Shown: positions 50,111 through 58,310 of the stretch, piece by piece
Numbering within the stretch: position 1 is the stretch's first letter
How the letters are laid out: the number at the start of each line of letters is the position of its first letter
Origin: Palsa-506 sp963709075
GTDB taxonomy: Bacteria > Actinomycetota > Actinomycetes > Streptosporangiales > Streptosporangiaceae
Direction of reading: 5' to 3'
Length of the DNA: 64,000 nucleotides
Assembly: GCA_963709075.1 (NCBI GenBank)
Contig: CAVPUY010000015.1
Coordinates: 186,001-250,000 of the forward strand
Made by a program: the position numbers and the translations under genes
The notes under the pieces: generated by a model
Told to the model about the DNA's origin: nothing
The model's input: only the letters and a program-made list of their open reading frames with translations
The model's database searches: none

Positions 50111-50505
50111 GCTCACCCCTGCACCATCGGCCACCCTGGATACCACCGGAGGCGTCGGCACTGGCGATAGCCGTGCTTACCGTCTCGACCAGCGTGCTCG
50201 CGCTGCCTGCTGACGCGGAGTCAATCAGCCCGGCGCGCGCTGCCGACGCTGCTCTTGTCCGGCTCGTCCGGCCGACCCGGGAACCCGCCCTGCAGCACCC
50301 TCCCGCGGCGGCGGGGCTCGTCGCCGTGGCGAGATTCATCCTGCGGCGCGGCGTGAGCGGGTGGATCAGTGACCTGGCATCAGGCTCGCTGGATTGCCGG
50401 AAGATTTTTTTCTGCATGCCCCCCAGCCGGGGCCGTTTTGTCGGTGGCTCTCGATAGCTTGGTCGAAGAAGGTAGGGCCAGCAGTGATGACCGGGAGGAG
50501 GGCCG
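50111..50505. other. Gap without a supported gene
   Basis: This 395-base stretch has no gene I can support. A plus-strand frame contains a signal-peptide-like run (ALAIAVLTVSTSVLALPADA) but no start codon with a ribosome binding site in a sensible place, so it may be a remnant. A run of seven T (50404-50410) follows weak dyad symmetry and could be a terminator. Confidence 0.5.
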
Positions 50506-52585
50506 ATGCGAGAAGAACCCGCCGCCGCCGCTCCCGGGCCGCCTGCTGGCCCCGCTGGTCTTGCCGGCGGCGTGTTCGTGGATGACGATGGTGAGCCGTT
50601 TGACGCCGAGGCGTTCTTCGACCCGGACTGCGGCCCGCCGGAGGGGGCGGAGGCGTGGCTGGCGCAGGTGGCCTCCCCGGTCGCTGATGAGTACCTGGCC
50701 GATGCGTCAGCCTCCGGCGGGGGCGCCGGAGGCGATCGGGGCCGGGTTCACCCACCGGGACCGGGAGCCCGGCGCGCGCGGCTGGGCGGCCGGCGGGCCG
50801 CTGGATGTGATGGAGCCCGGCCCGGCGCTGGCCGGGTTCGCCGATGACGCGGTCGCCGGCGGGCTGCCGGGGTTGTCTGATGATGAGCTGGTCGGGGTGC
50901 TGTGCGCGGCCCGGCGGCTGGCGTCGCGGGCGGCCAGCATCGAGCTGGCCGCGGTCGCCGGCCTGAACGGCCGCCGGGAGGCCTACGCGGCAGGTGACCG
51001 GGGACCGGCGGCAGGCCGAGCACGTGGGTGATGAGGTCGCGATCGCGCTGACGTTGACTTGCCGGGCGGCGGACAAGCTGGTGGACCTGGCGGCCGGGGT
51101 GACCCGGCTGCCGGCGGTGCTGGCCGCGCTGGCCGCGGGCCGGGTTGACCTGCCGCGGGCCGGGGTTTACGCGCGGGAGCTGGCCGCGCTGGCGGACGTG
51201 CCGGCGGCGGCGATCGCGGCGGTCACGGTCGGTGATGCGGCGTCGATGACGACCGGGGAGCTGGGCAGCCTGCTGCGGCGGCTGGTGCTGGCGCATGACC
51301 CGGATGCGGCGCGGCGGCGGCGGGCGAAGGCGGAGCGGGACGCCCGGGTGCAGTCCTGGGCCGAGCCGGGCGGGACCTGGGCGCTGGCCGGGCGGGACCT
51401 GCCGCCCGCGGACGTGCTGGCCGCGGACCGCAACATCGACGCCCAGGCGCGGGCGCTGAAGAAAGCCGGCGCCGGCGGCACCCTGGAGTTCCTGCGCGCC
51501 GCCGTGTTCACCGCCCTGCTCTCCGGCCGCCCCCTGTGGACCCTCCTGCCCGGCACCCAGGACCCCGGCGCCCGGGACCGCGGCGGCACCGCAGACGGCG
51601 GCACCGGCGGGAACCCGGACGAGACCGCCGGCAACAACAACGACGGCCCCGGCCGCCCCGGCAGCGGTCAGCCGGGTGACGGCGAGGACGGCCCCGGCAG
51701 CGACGACGACGGCAACGGCGGCGGGAACCGGCGCCCCGGGCCGCGGCCCGGCAGCGGGCCGGCCAGCCCCGGCGCGCCCGGCAGCGGCGCGCCCGGCAGC
51801 GGGCGCGGGTACCCGGGCGGGCTGAACGGGTCGGTCAACCTCACCCTGCCCCTGACGACCTGGCTCGGCCTGGCCAGCCAGCCCGGCGAGGCACCCGGAT
51901 ACGGCCCGCTCGACCCCGGCACCAGCCGCGACCTCGCCACCCGCATCGCCGCCACCCCCGCCAGCCAATGGTGCGCCACCATCACCGCCCCCGACGGCAC
52001 CGCCATCGGACACGGCTGCGCCCCGCCCCGCGCCGGACCACCCCCCGCACCACCCGAACCACCACCCGCCGGGCCGCCCGGCGAACCAGGCCCGCCCGGC
52101 AGCACCAGCCCGCCCGGCAGGACCAGCCCGCCCGGCAGCACCGGCCCGCCCGGCCGACGGCAGCAACCGGCCCGCCCGGCAGCACCGGGCCGCCCGGCGA
52201 ACCAGGCCCGGCCGGGACCGGGATCGGGCGGTGGCTCGCCGGGATCACGATCCACTGGCTGGAAACCGGCACCTGCAGCCACGCCCGGCAGACCCCCGGC
52301 TACCAGCCCGCCCCCCTGCTCCGCCAGCTGATCAAAACCCGGCACCGCACCTGCGCCCACCCCGGCTGCCGCCGCCCCGCCGCGCAATGCGACGACGACC
52401 ACACCCTGCCCCACGACCACGGCGGCCGCACCTGCGAATGCAACCTGGCCCCGCTCTGCCGCCGCCACCACCAGGCCAAGCAGGCACCCGGCTGGCACCT
52501 CACCCAGCCCCAGCCCGGAACCCTGACCTGGACCACCCCCAGCGGCCGCACCACAACCACCACCCCACCCCCCTACCCCACCTAA
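50506..52585 (+). CDS. DUF222 / HNH endonuclease (13E12 repeat type) with collagen-like linker (frame breaks)
   Basis: DUF222-HNH proteins are abundant, often multicopy, in actinobacteria and are linked to mobile DNA; activity is poorly known. The ATG at 50506 follows GGAGGAGGG. The DUF222 region reads LSDDELVGVLCAARRLASRA and AEHVGDEVAIALTLTCRAAD. A Gly/Asn/Asp/Pro-rich linker follows with collagen-like triplets (GPPGEPGPPGSTSPPGRTSP). The C-terminal HNH domain has CAHPGCRRPAAQCDDDHTLP ... CNLAPLCRRHHQAKQAPGWH with zinc cysteines and catalytic His. Frame breaks at about 50716-50723 (a G5 run), about 50993-51005 and about 52155. Corrected length about 690 residues. Confidence 0.85.
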
Positions 52586-52801
52586 ACCACCCTCCACGTC
52601 ACACGCGCAGGTCACCGGCCACGCGAACTACACGCGGGACGCAGGCCCGGCGCGAAACGCGATCTAAGGCGGCCACACAGGCCCGGGCCGAGGCCACGCA
52701 CCGGCCCGGGGCCGGGCGCCACGCACGAGCCCGGGGGGCGGGCGCCACCTGCGCAGGCACAGGCCGACGCCGAGCGCGCGCCGGCAGGCACCCGAACTTG
52801 G

Positions 52802-54853
52802 CTAGGCGGCCCGCTGGGTGCGGGCCAGGAAGTGGGTCCTGCCCGTGATGAACGCCAGCGCGTAGAGCACGCCGACGACGATCAGCAGGAACCGGTACCC
52901 GGTAATCAGGGCTATGTACTCGAGGGTACCGCCGACCATGGCGCCGAGCAGGTTGGCGGCGAACGCGTCCCCGGACGTGGCCACGTCCTTGAAGCGCTGG
53001 GAGAAGATGAGGTTCGCCAGGAACACCGGGGCGAACGCCAGCGCCCCGCCCGCCAGGAAACGGGCCACCTGCGGCAGGCCGAGCAGCGATTCCTGGGGCA
53101 CCACCCAGGTCAGCACGAGCGAGGCGAACAGCGCCACGTAAAGCACCGCCGGGGGCGGCAGCTTCACCCGGCTCGCGGTCTCGATGGCCAGCCAGACAGT
53201 CAGCAGGACGGCGGCGAACACCAGCGAGTTGACGAACCAGGTACTGCCGAACAGCAGCGCGAACTGCACGATGTTCTTTGTCTCGAGCAGCAGGAACGCA
53301 GCGCCCATGAAGGCCAGGTCGACGTACCCGCGCATCCGGGCGAACGATCCGCCGCCGATCCGGATGAAAAGGCCTGCCGCCAGCAGGATCAGCCCGAGCA
53401 TCCACAGGTACTGCTGCGGGATCACGTTGTTGTGCAGGTAGGGGAACGGGTGGTCGTCGGTCGCCGGGGCGACCGTGGCGCCGTGGTAGGTGCGGGCGCA
53501 GTTCGGCACCTGCCCGCTGGCGCGCACGGTCAGCACCGCGAGCCTGCGGCCGCCGAGCGGCGGGCCCACCTCGACGCACGGGGCGTGGCCGAACGCGCGG
53601 GTGATCGTGCTGGCATAGCGGGCCAGCAGGAACGGCTGGTAGTAGTTGTACATCGAGAACGTGCCGCCCGGCGCGAGGTGCGCCCGCGCCTGGGCGACCG
53701 ACTGCTCGGTCAGCAGGTAGCCCTCCAGCCGGAGGTTGGACTGGCCGGCCAGCGCCGTCAGCGAGTCGGGCAGCGCGAACAGGATCAGGTTGTAGTGCTG
53801 CGAGGTGTCCTGCAGGTATGCGCGGCCGTCGTCGACATGGGCGGTCACCCGCGCGCTCTGGTACGGGTGCTCCGGGTGCTGTGCCCGGCCTACCTGCAGC
53901 AGCTCGGGATCGATTTCCACCGCGTCGACGTGCCTGGCGCCCTCCGACAGCGCCACCGCGACGTCATTTCCCGAGCCGGCCCCGATGATCAGCTCGTCCT
54001 GCAGGGACGCCTTGGTCACGTGCCGGTACGGGTAGAAGTAGAACTTCTTCTGCTCGTGCAGCACGGCAAGCGAGCGAGCAGCCTGGTAGGGCACATTGTT
54101 CGCGGTCACGTACAGCGCTGGAGTCTTGGTGCCCATCTGCACGACGGACAGCTTGTAATACGGCGACCAGTGCTCGTGCGGCGCGAACGAATCCACCCCG
54201 AGCAGCACGACCACGGCGGTGATGGCTGCCCACTGCCACCACTTCGCGCCCCGGCCGAGCAGCACGACCAGGCCGCCGCCGGCGATCACGGCCCAGGCGA
54301 GCGGTGGCAGCTGCAGGAAGGCCAGTGCGGAGAACACGGCAATCCCGGCGATGCTGCCCAGGATGTCCAGCCGGTAGGCGCTGAGCGGCTCGAAGCGGAC
54401 GAACAGCCTGCTGACAGCCTGGCCGAAGCCCGCCATCACGGCCACGCTGAGGACGAAGATGACGGACAGGCTGACTGGCCTCGGCAGGGCCAGCATGCCC
54501 TGCAGGCCCCGGTATGGCTTCGTGCCGACGTTCAGTGACTGCAGGATCACCGGGAAGGCGAGGACGAAGCCGACCAGCGCAAGGAACGTCAGCGGCGTCC
54601 AGCGCAGGAAGTCCAGCCGGGATCTGGCGTTCAGGAAGCCGAGCCCGATCCCGAGGAAGCTGGCCAGCAGCACGAAGTTCGTTGCCGACGCCAGGTAGAC
54701 ATTGTTCGCCGCCGTCCACCGGATCAGCGCCAGCTCGACCAGGAGCATCAGGAAGCTGGCAAACGCCAGCCGCATCCTGTCCCCCCGCTGACCTGCGGCC
54801 GGCCTTCCGGCTTTGCCGGGGCTTGCCTCTCCCGTTACCTGTATCGCATCCAC
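52802..54853 (-). CDS. Membrane protein with spermidine-synthase-like methyltransferase-fold domain
   Basis: The 683 residues have about seven to eight N-terminal helices (FLMLLVELALIRWTAANNVY, ...), a soluble SpeE-like Rossmann domain (DELIIGAGSGNDVAVALSEG, DAVEIDPELLQVG, DDGRAYLQDTSQHYNLILFA) and about six C-terminal helices. Such fused proteins occur in actinobacteria; true aminopropyltransferase activity is unproven, since the domain may bind other ligands. The GTG at 54853 is six bases after a TAGCGT -10-like hexamer, suggesting a leaderless transcript; ATG 54775 (657 residues) is an alternative right at helix 1. Convergent with the DUF222 gene. Intact. Confidence 0.82.
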   Translation of the reverse strand: MDAIQVTGEASPGKAGRPAAGQRGDRMRLAFASFLMLLVELALIRWTAANNVYLASATNFVLLASFLGIGLGFLNARSRLDFLRWTPLTFLALVGFVLAFPVILQSLNVGTKPYRGLQGMLALPRPVSLSVIFVLSVAVMAGFGQAVSRLFVRFEPLSAYRLDILGSIAGIAVFSALAFLQLPPLAWAVIAGGGLVVLLGRGAKWWQWAAITAVVVLLGVDSFAPHEHWSPYYKLSVVQMGTKTPALYVTANNVPYQAARSLAVLHEQKKFYFYPYRHVTKASLQDELIIGAGSGNDVAVALSEGARHVDAVEIDPELLQVGRAQHPEHPYQSARVTAHVDDGRAYLQDTSQHYNLILFALPDSLTALAGQSNLRLEGYLLTEQSVAQARAHLAPGGTFSMYNYYQPFLLARYASTITRAFGHAPCVEVGPPLGGRRLAVLTVRASGQVPNCARTYHGATVAPATDDHPFPYLHNNVIPQQYLWMLGLILLAAGLFIRIGGGSFARMRGYVDLAFMGAAFLLLETKNIVQFALLFGSTWFVNSLVFAAVLLTVWLAIETASRVKLPPPAVLYVALFASLVLTWVVPQESLLGLPQVARFLAGGALAFAPVFLANLIFSQRFKDVATSGDAFAANLLGAMVGGTLEYIALITGYRFLLIVVGVLYALAFITGRTHFLARTQRAA

Positions 54854-54962
54854 GGCGTAACGCTAGCTTGATCCGGTTGTGGTTTGCGGCGATAACGCAC
54901 ACCTCGTCAGCGTCATGGCTGGCATCGAGGCCAGCGCCCGGCCCGCGCACATCCCGCCCCAG

Positions 54963-55016
54963 AGGCCCCGCGCAGGCCCCGCACAGGCCCCGCACGGGCC
55001 CGCAAAGGCCCCGCCC
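54963..55016. repeat. 11-bp tandem repeat in a divergent intergenic region
   Basis: AGGCCCCGCAC-type units occur five times (54963, 54974, 54985, 54996 degenerate, 55006) with an 11-base, helical-turn-like period, between the SpeE-like and DUF4389 genes. It could be a protein-binding array or simple slippage. Confidence 0.7.
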
Positions 55017-55085
55017 GCTGACCCGGCTGAGCCGATCATTGACCAGCCACGGGAACGGGTATGCATGCGGCTGGATCAGCGACAT

Positions 55086-55105
55086 GCTGAATTTACCGAT
55101 TCAGC
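55086..55105. promoter_or_regulatory. Inverted repeat upstream of the DUF4389 gene
   Basis: GCTGAAT (55086-55092) and ATTCAGC (55099-55105) form a perfect inverted repeat with a 6-base spacer, 46 bases before the ATG at 55152. It is a candidate operator in a relatively AT-rich promoter stretch. Confidence 0.35.
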
Positions 55106-55151
55106 GGCCAGTTATGACACAGCGCGTTAAAAGATACTCGAGGAGGACATT

Positions 55152-55799
55152 ATGATCACCGATCAGAGTCCGCATCCAGGCCAGTATCCCGTGCAGTTCG
55201 CCGTCGAGTACCCGGACCGGCAACTCAACCGGGTGACCTCGTTCTTCCGGATCTTCGTGATCATCCCGATCGCGATCGTGCTCGGCACCGTCGCGGGCGG
55301 GTCATGGGGATCGACCGGAAGCACGGCGAGGGCGGCCGCCGCTGCCGCTGGCGGCCTGCTGTTCTTCGGCCCGCTACTGATGATCTTGTTCAGGCAGAAG
55401 TACCCCCGGTGGTGGTTCGACTGGAACCTGGAACTGCAGCGCTTCATCAACCGGGTGTATACCTACCTGGCCCTGATGAACGACGTTTACCCGTCGACGG
55501 ACGAGCACCAGTGGGTCCGGCTTGACTACCCTTATCCGGACGCCGCGACCCACCTCAACCGGTGGCTCCCGCTGGTCAAGTGGCTGCTCGCCATCCCGCA
55601 TTACATCGCGTTGTTCTTCCTGGACATCGCGGCATTCTTCGTGGTGATCGTGGCCTGGTTCGCGATCTTGTTCACCGGGCGCTATCCGCAGGGAATGTTC
55701 ACCTTCGTCGAGGGCGTGTTCCGCTGGCACAACCGGGTCGCCGCCTACGCGTTCACACTGGTCACCGATCGGTACCCGCCGTTCAGCCTGGCGCCGTAA
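55152..55799 (+). CDS. DUF4389 membrane protein
   Basis: The 215 residues begin with a hydrophilic segment (QYPVQFAVEYPDRQLNRVTS), then helix pairs FFRIFVIIPIAIVLGTVAGG and the DUF4389 core RQKYPRWWFDWNLELQRFIN, RVYTYLALMNDVYPSTDEHQ and GRYPQGMFTFVEGVFRWHNR. The function of the family is unknown. GAGGAGG precedes the ATG. Single transcription unit. Intact. Confidence 0.88.
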   Translation: MITDQSPHPGQYPVQFAVEYPDRQLNRVTSFFRIFVIIPIAIVLGTVAGGSWGSTGSTARAAAAAAGGLLFFGPLLMILFRQKYPRWWFDWNLELQRFINRVYTYLALMNDVYPSTDEHQWVRLDYPYPDAATHLNRWLPLVKWLLAIPHYIALFFLDIAAFFVVIVAWFAILFTGRYPQGMFTFVEGVFRWHNRVAAYAFTLVTDRYPPFSLAP

Positions 55800-55854
55800 T
55801 CCGCGGTCAGGCGGTGCCGTAGGCCCCGGGTCAGGTAGCGCAGTGCCCGCCGGG

Positions 55855-56853
55855 TCAGGCCGTCAGGACGGCGGCGCCGTTGATCCGGTCGGCGGCGAGA
55901 TCGGCGAGCGCCCGGTCCGCGTCGCCGAGCGGATACGGCGTAACCGTCACCCGGAGCCGCAGTTGCTCTGCCAGCCGGAGGAACTCCTCGGCGTCGCCGC
56001 GGGTATTCGCCGTCACGCTGCGCAGCGTGCGCTCCTGAAAAAGGTGACTCTCGTAGTTCAGCACCGGGATGTCGCTGAGGTGGATGCCGGCGATGGCCAG
56101 CGTCCCGCCACGGTCAAGCGCGCCGAGCGCCGCGGGCACCAGGTCGCCGGCCGGCGCGAAGATGATCGCGGAGTCGAGCGGCTCAGGCGCCGGGTCGAAG
56201 GAGTCCTGCGCGGATGCCGCGCCCAGCTCCAGGGCCAGCTCGCGCCCGGCCGCGGTGCGGGTGAAGACGTGCACGACGGCGCCCCCGGCTAGCGCGACCT
56301 GCGCGGTCAGGTGCGCCGACCCGCCGAATCCCCAGATGCCGAGCCGGCCGCCCGGCGGCAGCTCGGCGCGGCGCAGCGCCCGGTACCCGATGATCCCGGC
56401 GCACAGCAGCGGCGCCGCCTCGGCGTCGCTGAACCCGGCGGGCACGTGGTGCACGTAGGCATCCGCCGCCACCAGGTAATCGGCGTAGCCGCCGTTGCGG
56501 TCCCAGCCGGTGAAGACCGACCGGGGGCAGAGGTTCTCCGCACCGCGCCTGCAGTACCGGCAGGACCCGTCCGTCCCGGCCAGCCAGGCAACCCCGACCC
56601 GGTCACCGGGGCGGAACCTGACCGTCCCCGGCCCGGCCTCGACGACCTCGCCGACCACCTCATGGCCAGGCGTGACATCGGGCGCCTTGGGCGGCAGGTC
56701 GCCCTCGGCCAGGTGCAGGTCGGTGCGGCAGACCCCGCAGCAAAGCACCTGGATCAGCAGCTCGCCCCGGCCGGGTTCTGGCCGGTCCCGCTCGATCAGC
56801 CGGACCGGGCCGGACCCCATCGGCCCCGGCTGGTGCACCACCCACGCCCGCAT
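55855..56853 (-). CDS. Zinc-dependent alcohol dehydrogenase
   Basis: Medium-chain dehydrogenases oxidise alcohols with NAD(P)+ and zinc. The 332 residues contain the catalytic zinc ligands CGVCRTDLHLAEGDLP and TPGHEVVGEV, the structural zinc set CRYCRRGAENLCP, and the nucleotide fold RLGIWGFGGSAHLTAQVALA. It belongs to the AdhA-like group with IIGYRALRR and GIHLSDIPVLNYESHLFQER. It lies 23 bases downstream of the histidine kinase gene in the same direction, so it may be in that operon. Substrate unknown. Intact. Confidence 0.9.
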   Translation of the reverse strand: MRAWVVHQPGPMGSGPVRLIERDRPEPGRGELLIQVLCCGVCRTDLHLAEGDLPPKAPDVTPGHEVVGEVVEAGPGTVRFRPGDRVGVAWLAGTDGSCRYCRRGAENLCPRSVFTGWDRNGGYADYLVAADAYVHHVPAGFSDAEAAPLLCAGIIGYRALRRAELPPGGRLGIWGFGGSAHLTAQVALAGGAVVHVFTRTAAGRELALELGAASAQDSFDPAPEPLDSAIIFAPAGDLVPAALGALDRGGTLAIAGIHLSDIPVLNYESHLFQERTLRSVTANTRGDAEEFLRLAEQLRLRVTVTPYPLGDADRALADLAADRINGAAVLTA

Positions 56854-56876
56854 GCCCCCAGGCTAGACCCGCGCCG

Positions 56877-58310
56877 TCACGCCGCCAGCGGCAGCCAGAC
56901 CCTGAACCTGGTATCTCCTGGTACCGACTCCACCTGCAGGTCACCGTGGTGCTTGTTCACCACGATCCGCCAGGAGATGTCGAGCCCGAGCCCGGTTCCC
57001 TGGCCGACCGGCTTGGTGGTGAAGAACGGCTCGAAGATCCGCTGCCGGATCTCCTCAGGCACGCCGGGGCCGGTGTCGCCGAACTCGACGAGGACCCGGT
57101 CCCGGTCCCGGTCCAGCGCGGTGCGGACGGTCAGCGTGCCGGTGCCGCCCATCGCCGAGATCGCGTTGTCGATCAGGTTCGTCCAGACCTGGTTGAGCTC
57201 AGCGGCGTAGCCGGGAATCCCCGGCAGCGACCGGTCGTAGTCCTTGACCACCCGGATCCCCTTGCCGATCTTGCCGCTGAGCATCAGCAGCGTGCTGTCC
57301 AGCAGGTCGTGCACGTCGATCACCTGGTAGGGCGCCCGGTCCAGCTGGGAGTACTGCCGAGCGGCGGCGACCAGGGTGGAGACCCGGGTGGTGGAGTCCT
57401 CGATCTCCGACATCAGCAGCTCGGTCTCGACCGTGTAGCCCAGCCAGCGCAGCGCCCCGTCCAGGTACGCCGGGTCGACGACATCGGCGACGTGGTCGAG
57501 CCAGCTGGTATCCAGCCCGCCCTGCACGAAGACCGGGGCAATATCCCAGCCGCCGGTCACCCCGTGCTCGTCCAGCCAGTCGCTGATCGCATCCTCCCGG
57601 TCGGACGCCTCGATCGGATCCAGCGGCTGAGCCTTCGGGACCCGGTCGGCGGCTTCCTCCTGCAGCCCGATCAGCGTCGCGAGCGCGACCCGGTCATACG
57701 GCCCGTCCGCGATCATGCCCAGCTTGTGCCGCATCCCGGCGACCCGCTCGCGCAGCGCGGCGGTGGCGCTGACCGCGGCCGCGGCCGGGTTGTTCAGCTC
57801 GTGCGTCAGCCCGGCCGACAGCGAGCCGAGCGCGAGCAGCCGCTCCCGCTGGCCGATGACCTGCTGGGCGTTCTGGAAGTTGAAGAACAGCCCCTCCAGC
57901 AGGTGCAGCGCCATCGGGAACCACTGGTGGATCATCTGCGTGTACTTGGCCGCGCTGAGCACGAACAGCCTGGACGGCTCGGGAACGCGCAGCGAGGCGG
58001 TGTACACCTGCGGCACCTGGTCGCCGAGGAACGCCTGGTAGGCGCCCGCGTACACGCCGCGCTGCGAGGAGCGGACCACCTCCACGTCGTCACCGCCGAC
58101 CTTGCGGGACAGCACGAGCGTGCCGTCCAGCAGCACGTAGCAGCACTCGGCCGGCTCGCCCTCGGCGAAGACCAGGCCAGCCTCGCGGTGCTCGATGTGC
58201 CCTTCCCGGCACAGCCAGGCCAGCTGATCGTCGGTCAGGCCCTCGAAGAGGAACAGCGAACGCAGCTCATCGGCGCTGCACGGCCTCGTGACACCTGGCG
58301 GCTGGGTCAT
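56877..58310 (-). CDS. Sensor histidine kinase with N-terminal cyclic-nucleotide-binding domain
   Basis: The 477 residues have a cNMP-binding-like domain (about 15-130: LFEGLTDDQLAWLCREGHIE, VFAEGEPAECCYVLLDGTLV), a dimerisation/phospho-acceptor helix with His in LSAGLTHELNNPAAAAVSAT (about 170), and a HATPase domain with N box LNQVWTNLIDNAISAMG, G1 FGDTGPGVPEE and G2 VGQGTGLGLDISW. It is cytoplasmic, with no membrane helix. The ATG overlaps the stop of the upstream response-regulator fusion (ATGA), so the pair is translationally coupled and probably forms a two-component system sensing cNMP or a related ligand. Intact. Confidence 0.9.
   Translation of the reverse strand: MTQPPGVTRPCSADELRSLFLFEGLTDDQLAWLCREGHIEHREAGLVFAEGEPAECCYVLLDGTLVLSRKVGGDDVEVVRSSQRGVYAGAYQAFLGDQVPQVYTASLRVPEPSRLFVLSAAKYTQMIHQWFPMALHLLEGLFFNFQNAQQVIGQRERLLALGSLSAGLTHELNNPAAAAVSATAALRERVAGMRHKLGMIADGPYDRVALATLIGLQEEAADRVPKAQPLDPIEASDREDAISDWLDEHGVTGGWDIAPVFVQGGLDTSWLDHVADVVDPAYLDGALRWLGYTVETELLMSEIEDSTTRVSTLVAAARQYSQLDRAPYQVIDVHDLLDSTLLMLSGKIGKGIRVVKDYDRSLPGIPGYAAELNQVWTNLIDNAISAMGGTGTLTVRTALDRDRDRVLVEFGDTGPGVPEEIRQRIFEPFFTTKPVGQGTGLGLDISWRIVVNKHHGDLQVESVPGDTRFRVWLPLAA

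Noticed and set aside
50059..50457. A 132-residue plus-strand frame with a signal-peptide-like stretch
   Set aside because: Its only ATG lies inside the preceding gene, the signal-like part has no start with a ribosome binding site, and the C-terminal part is not protein-like. Possibly a remnant, not a supported gene.
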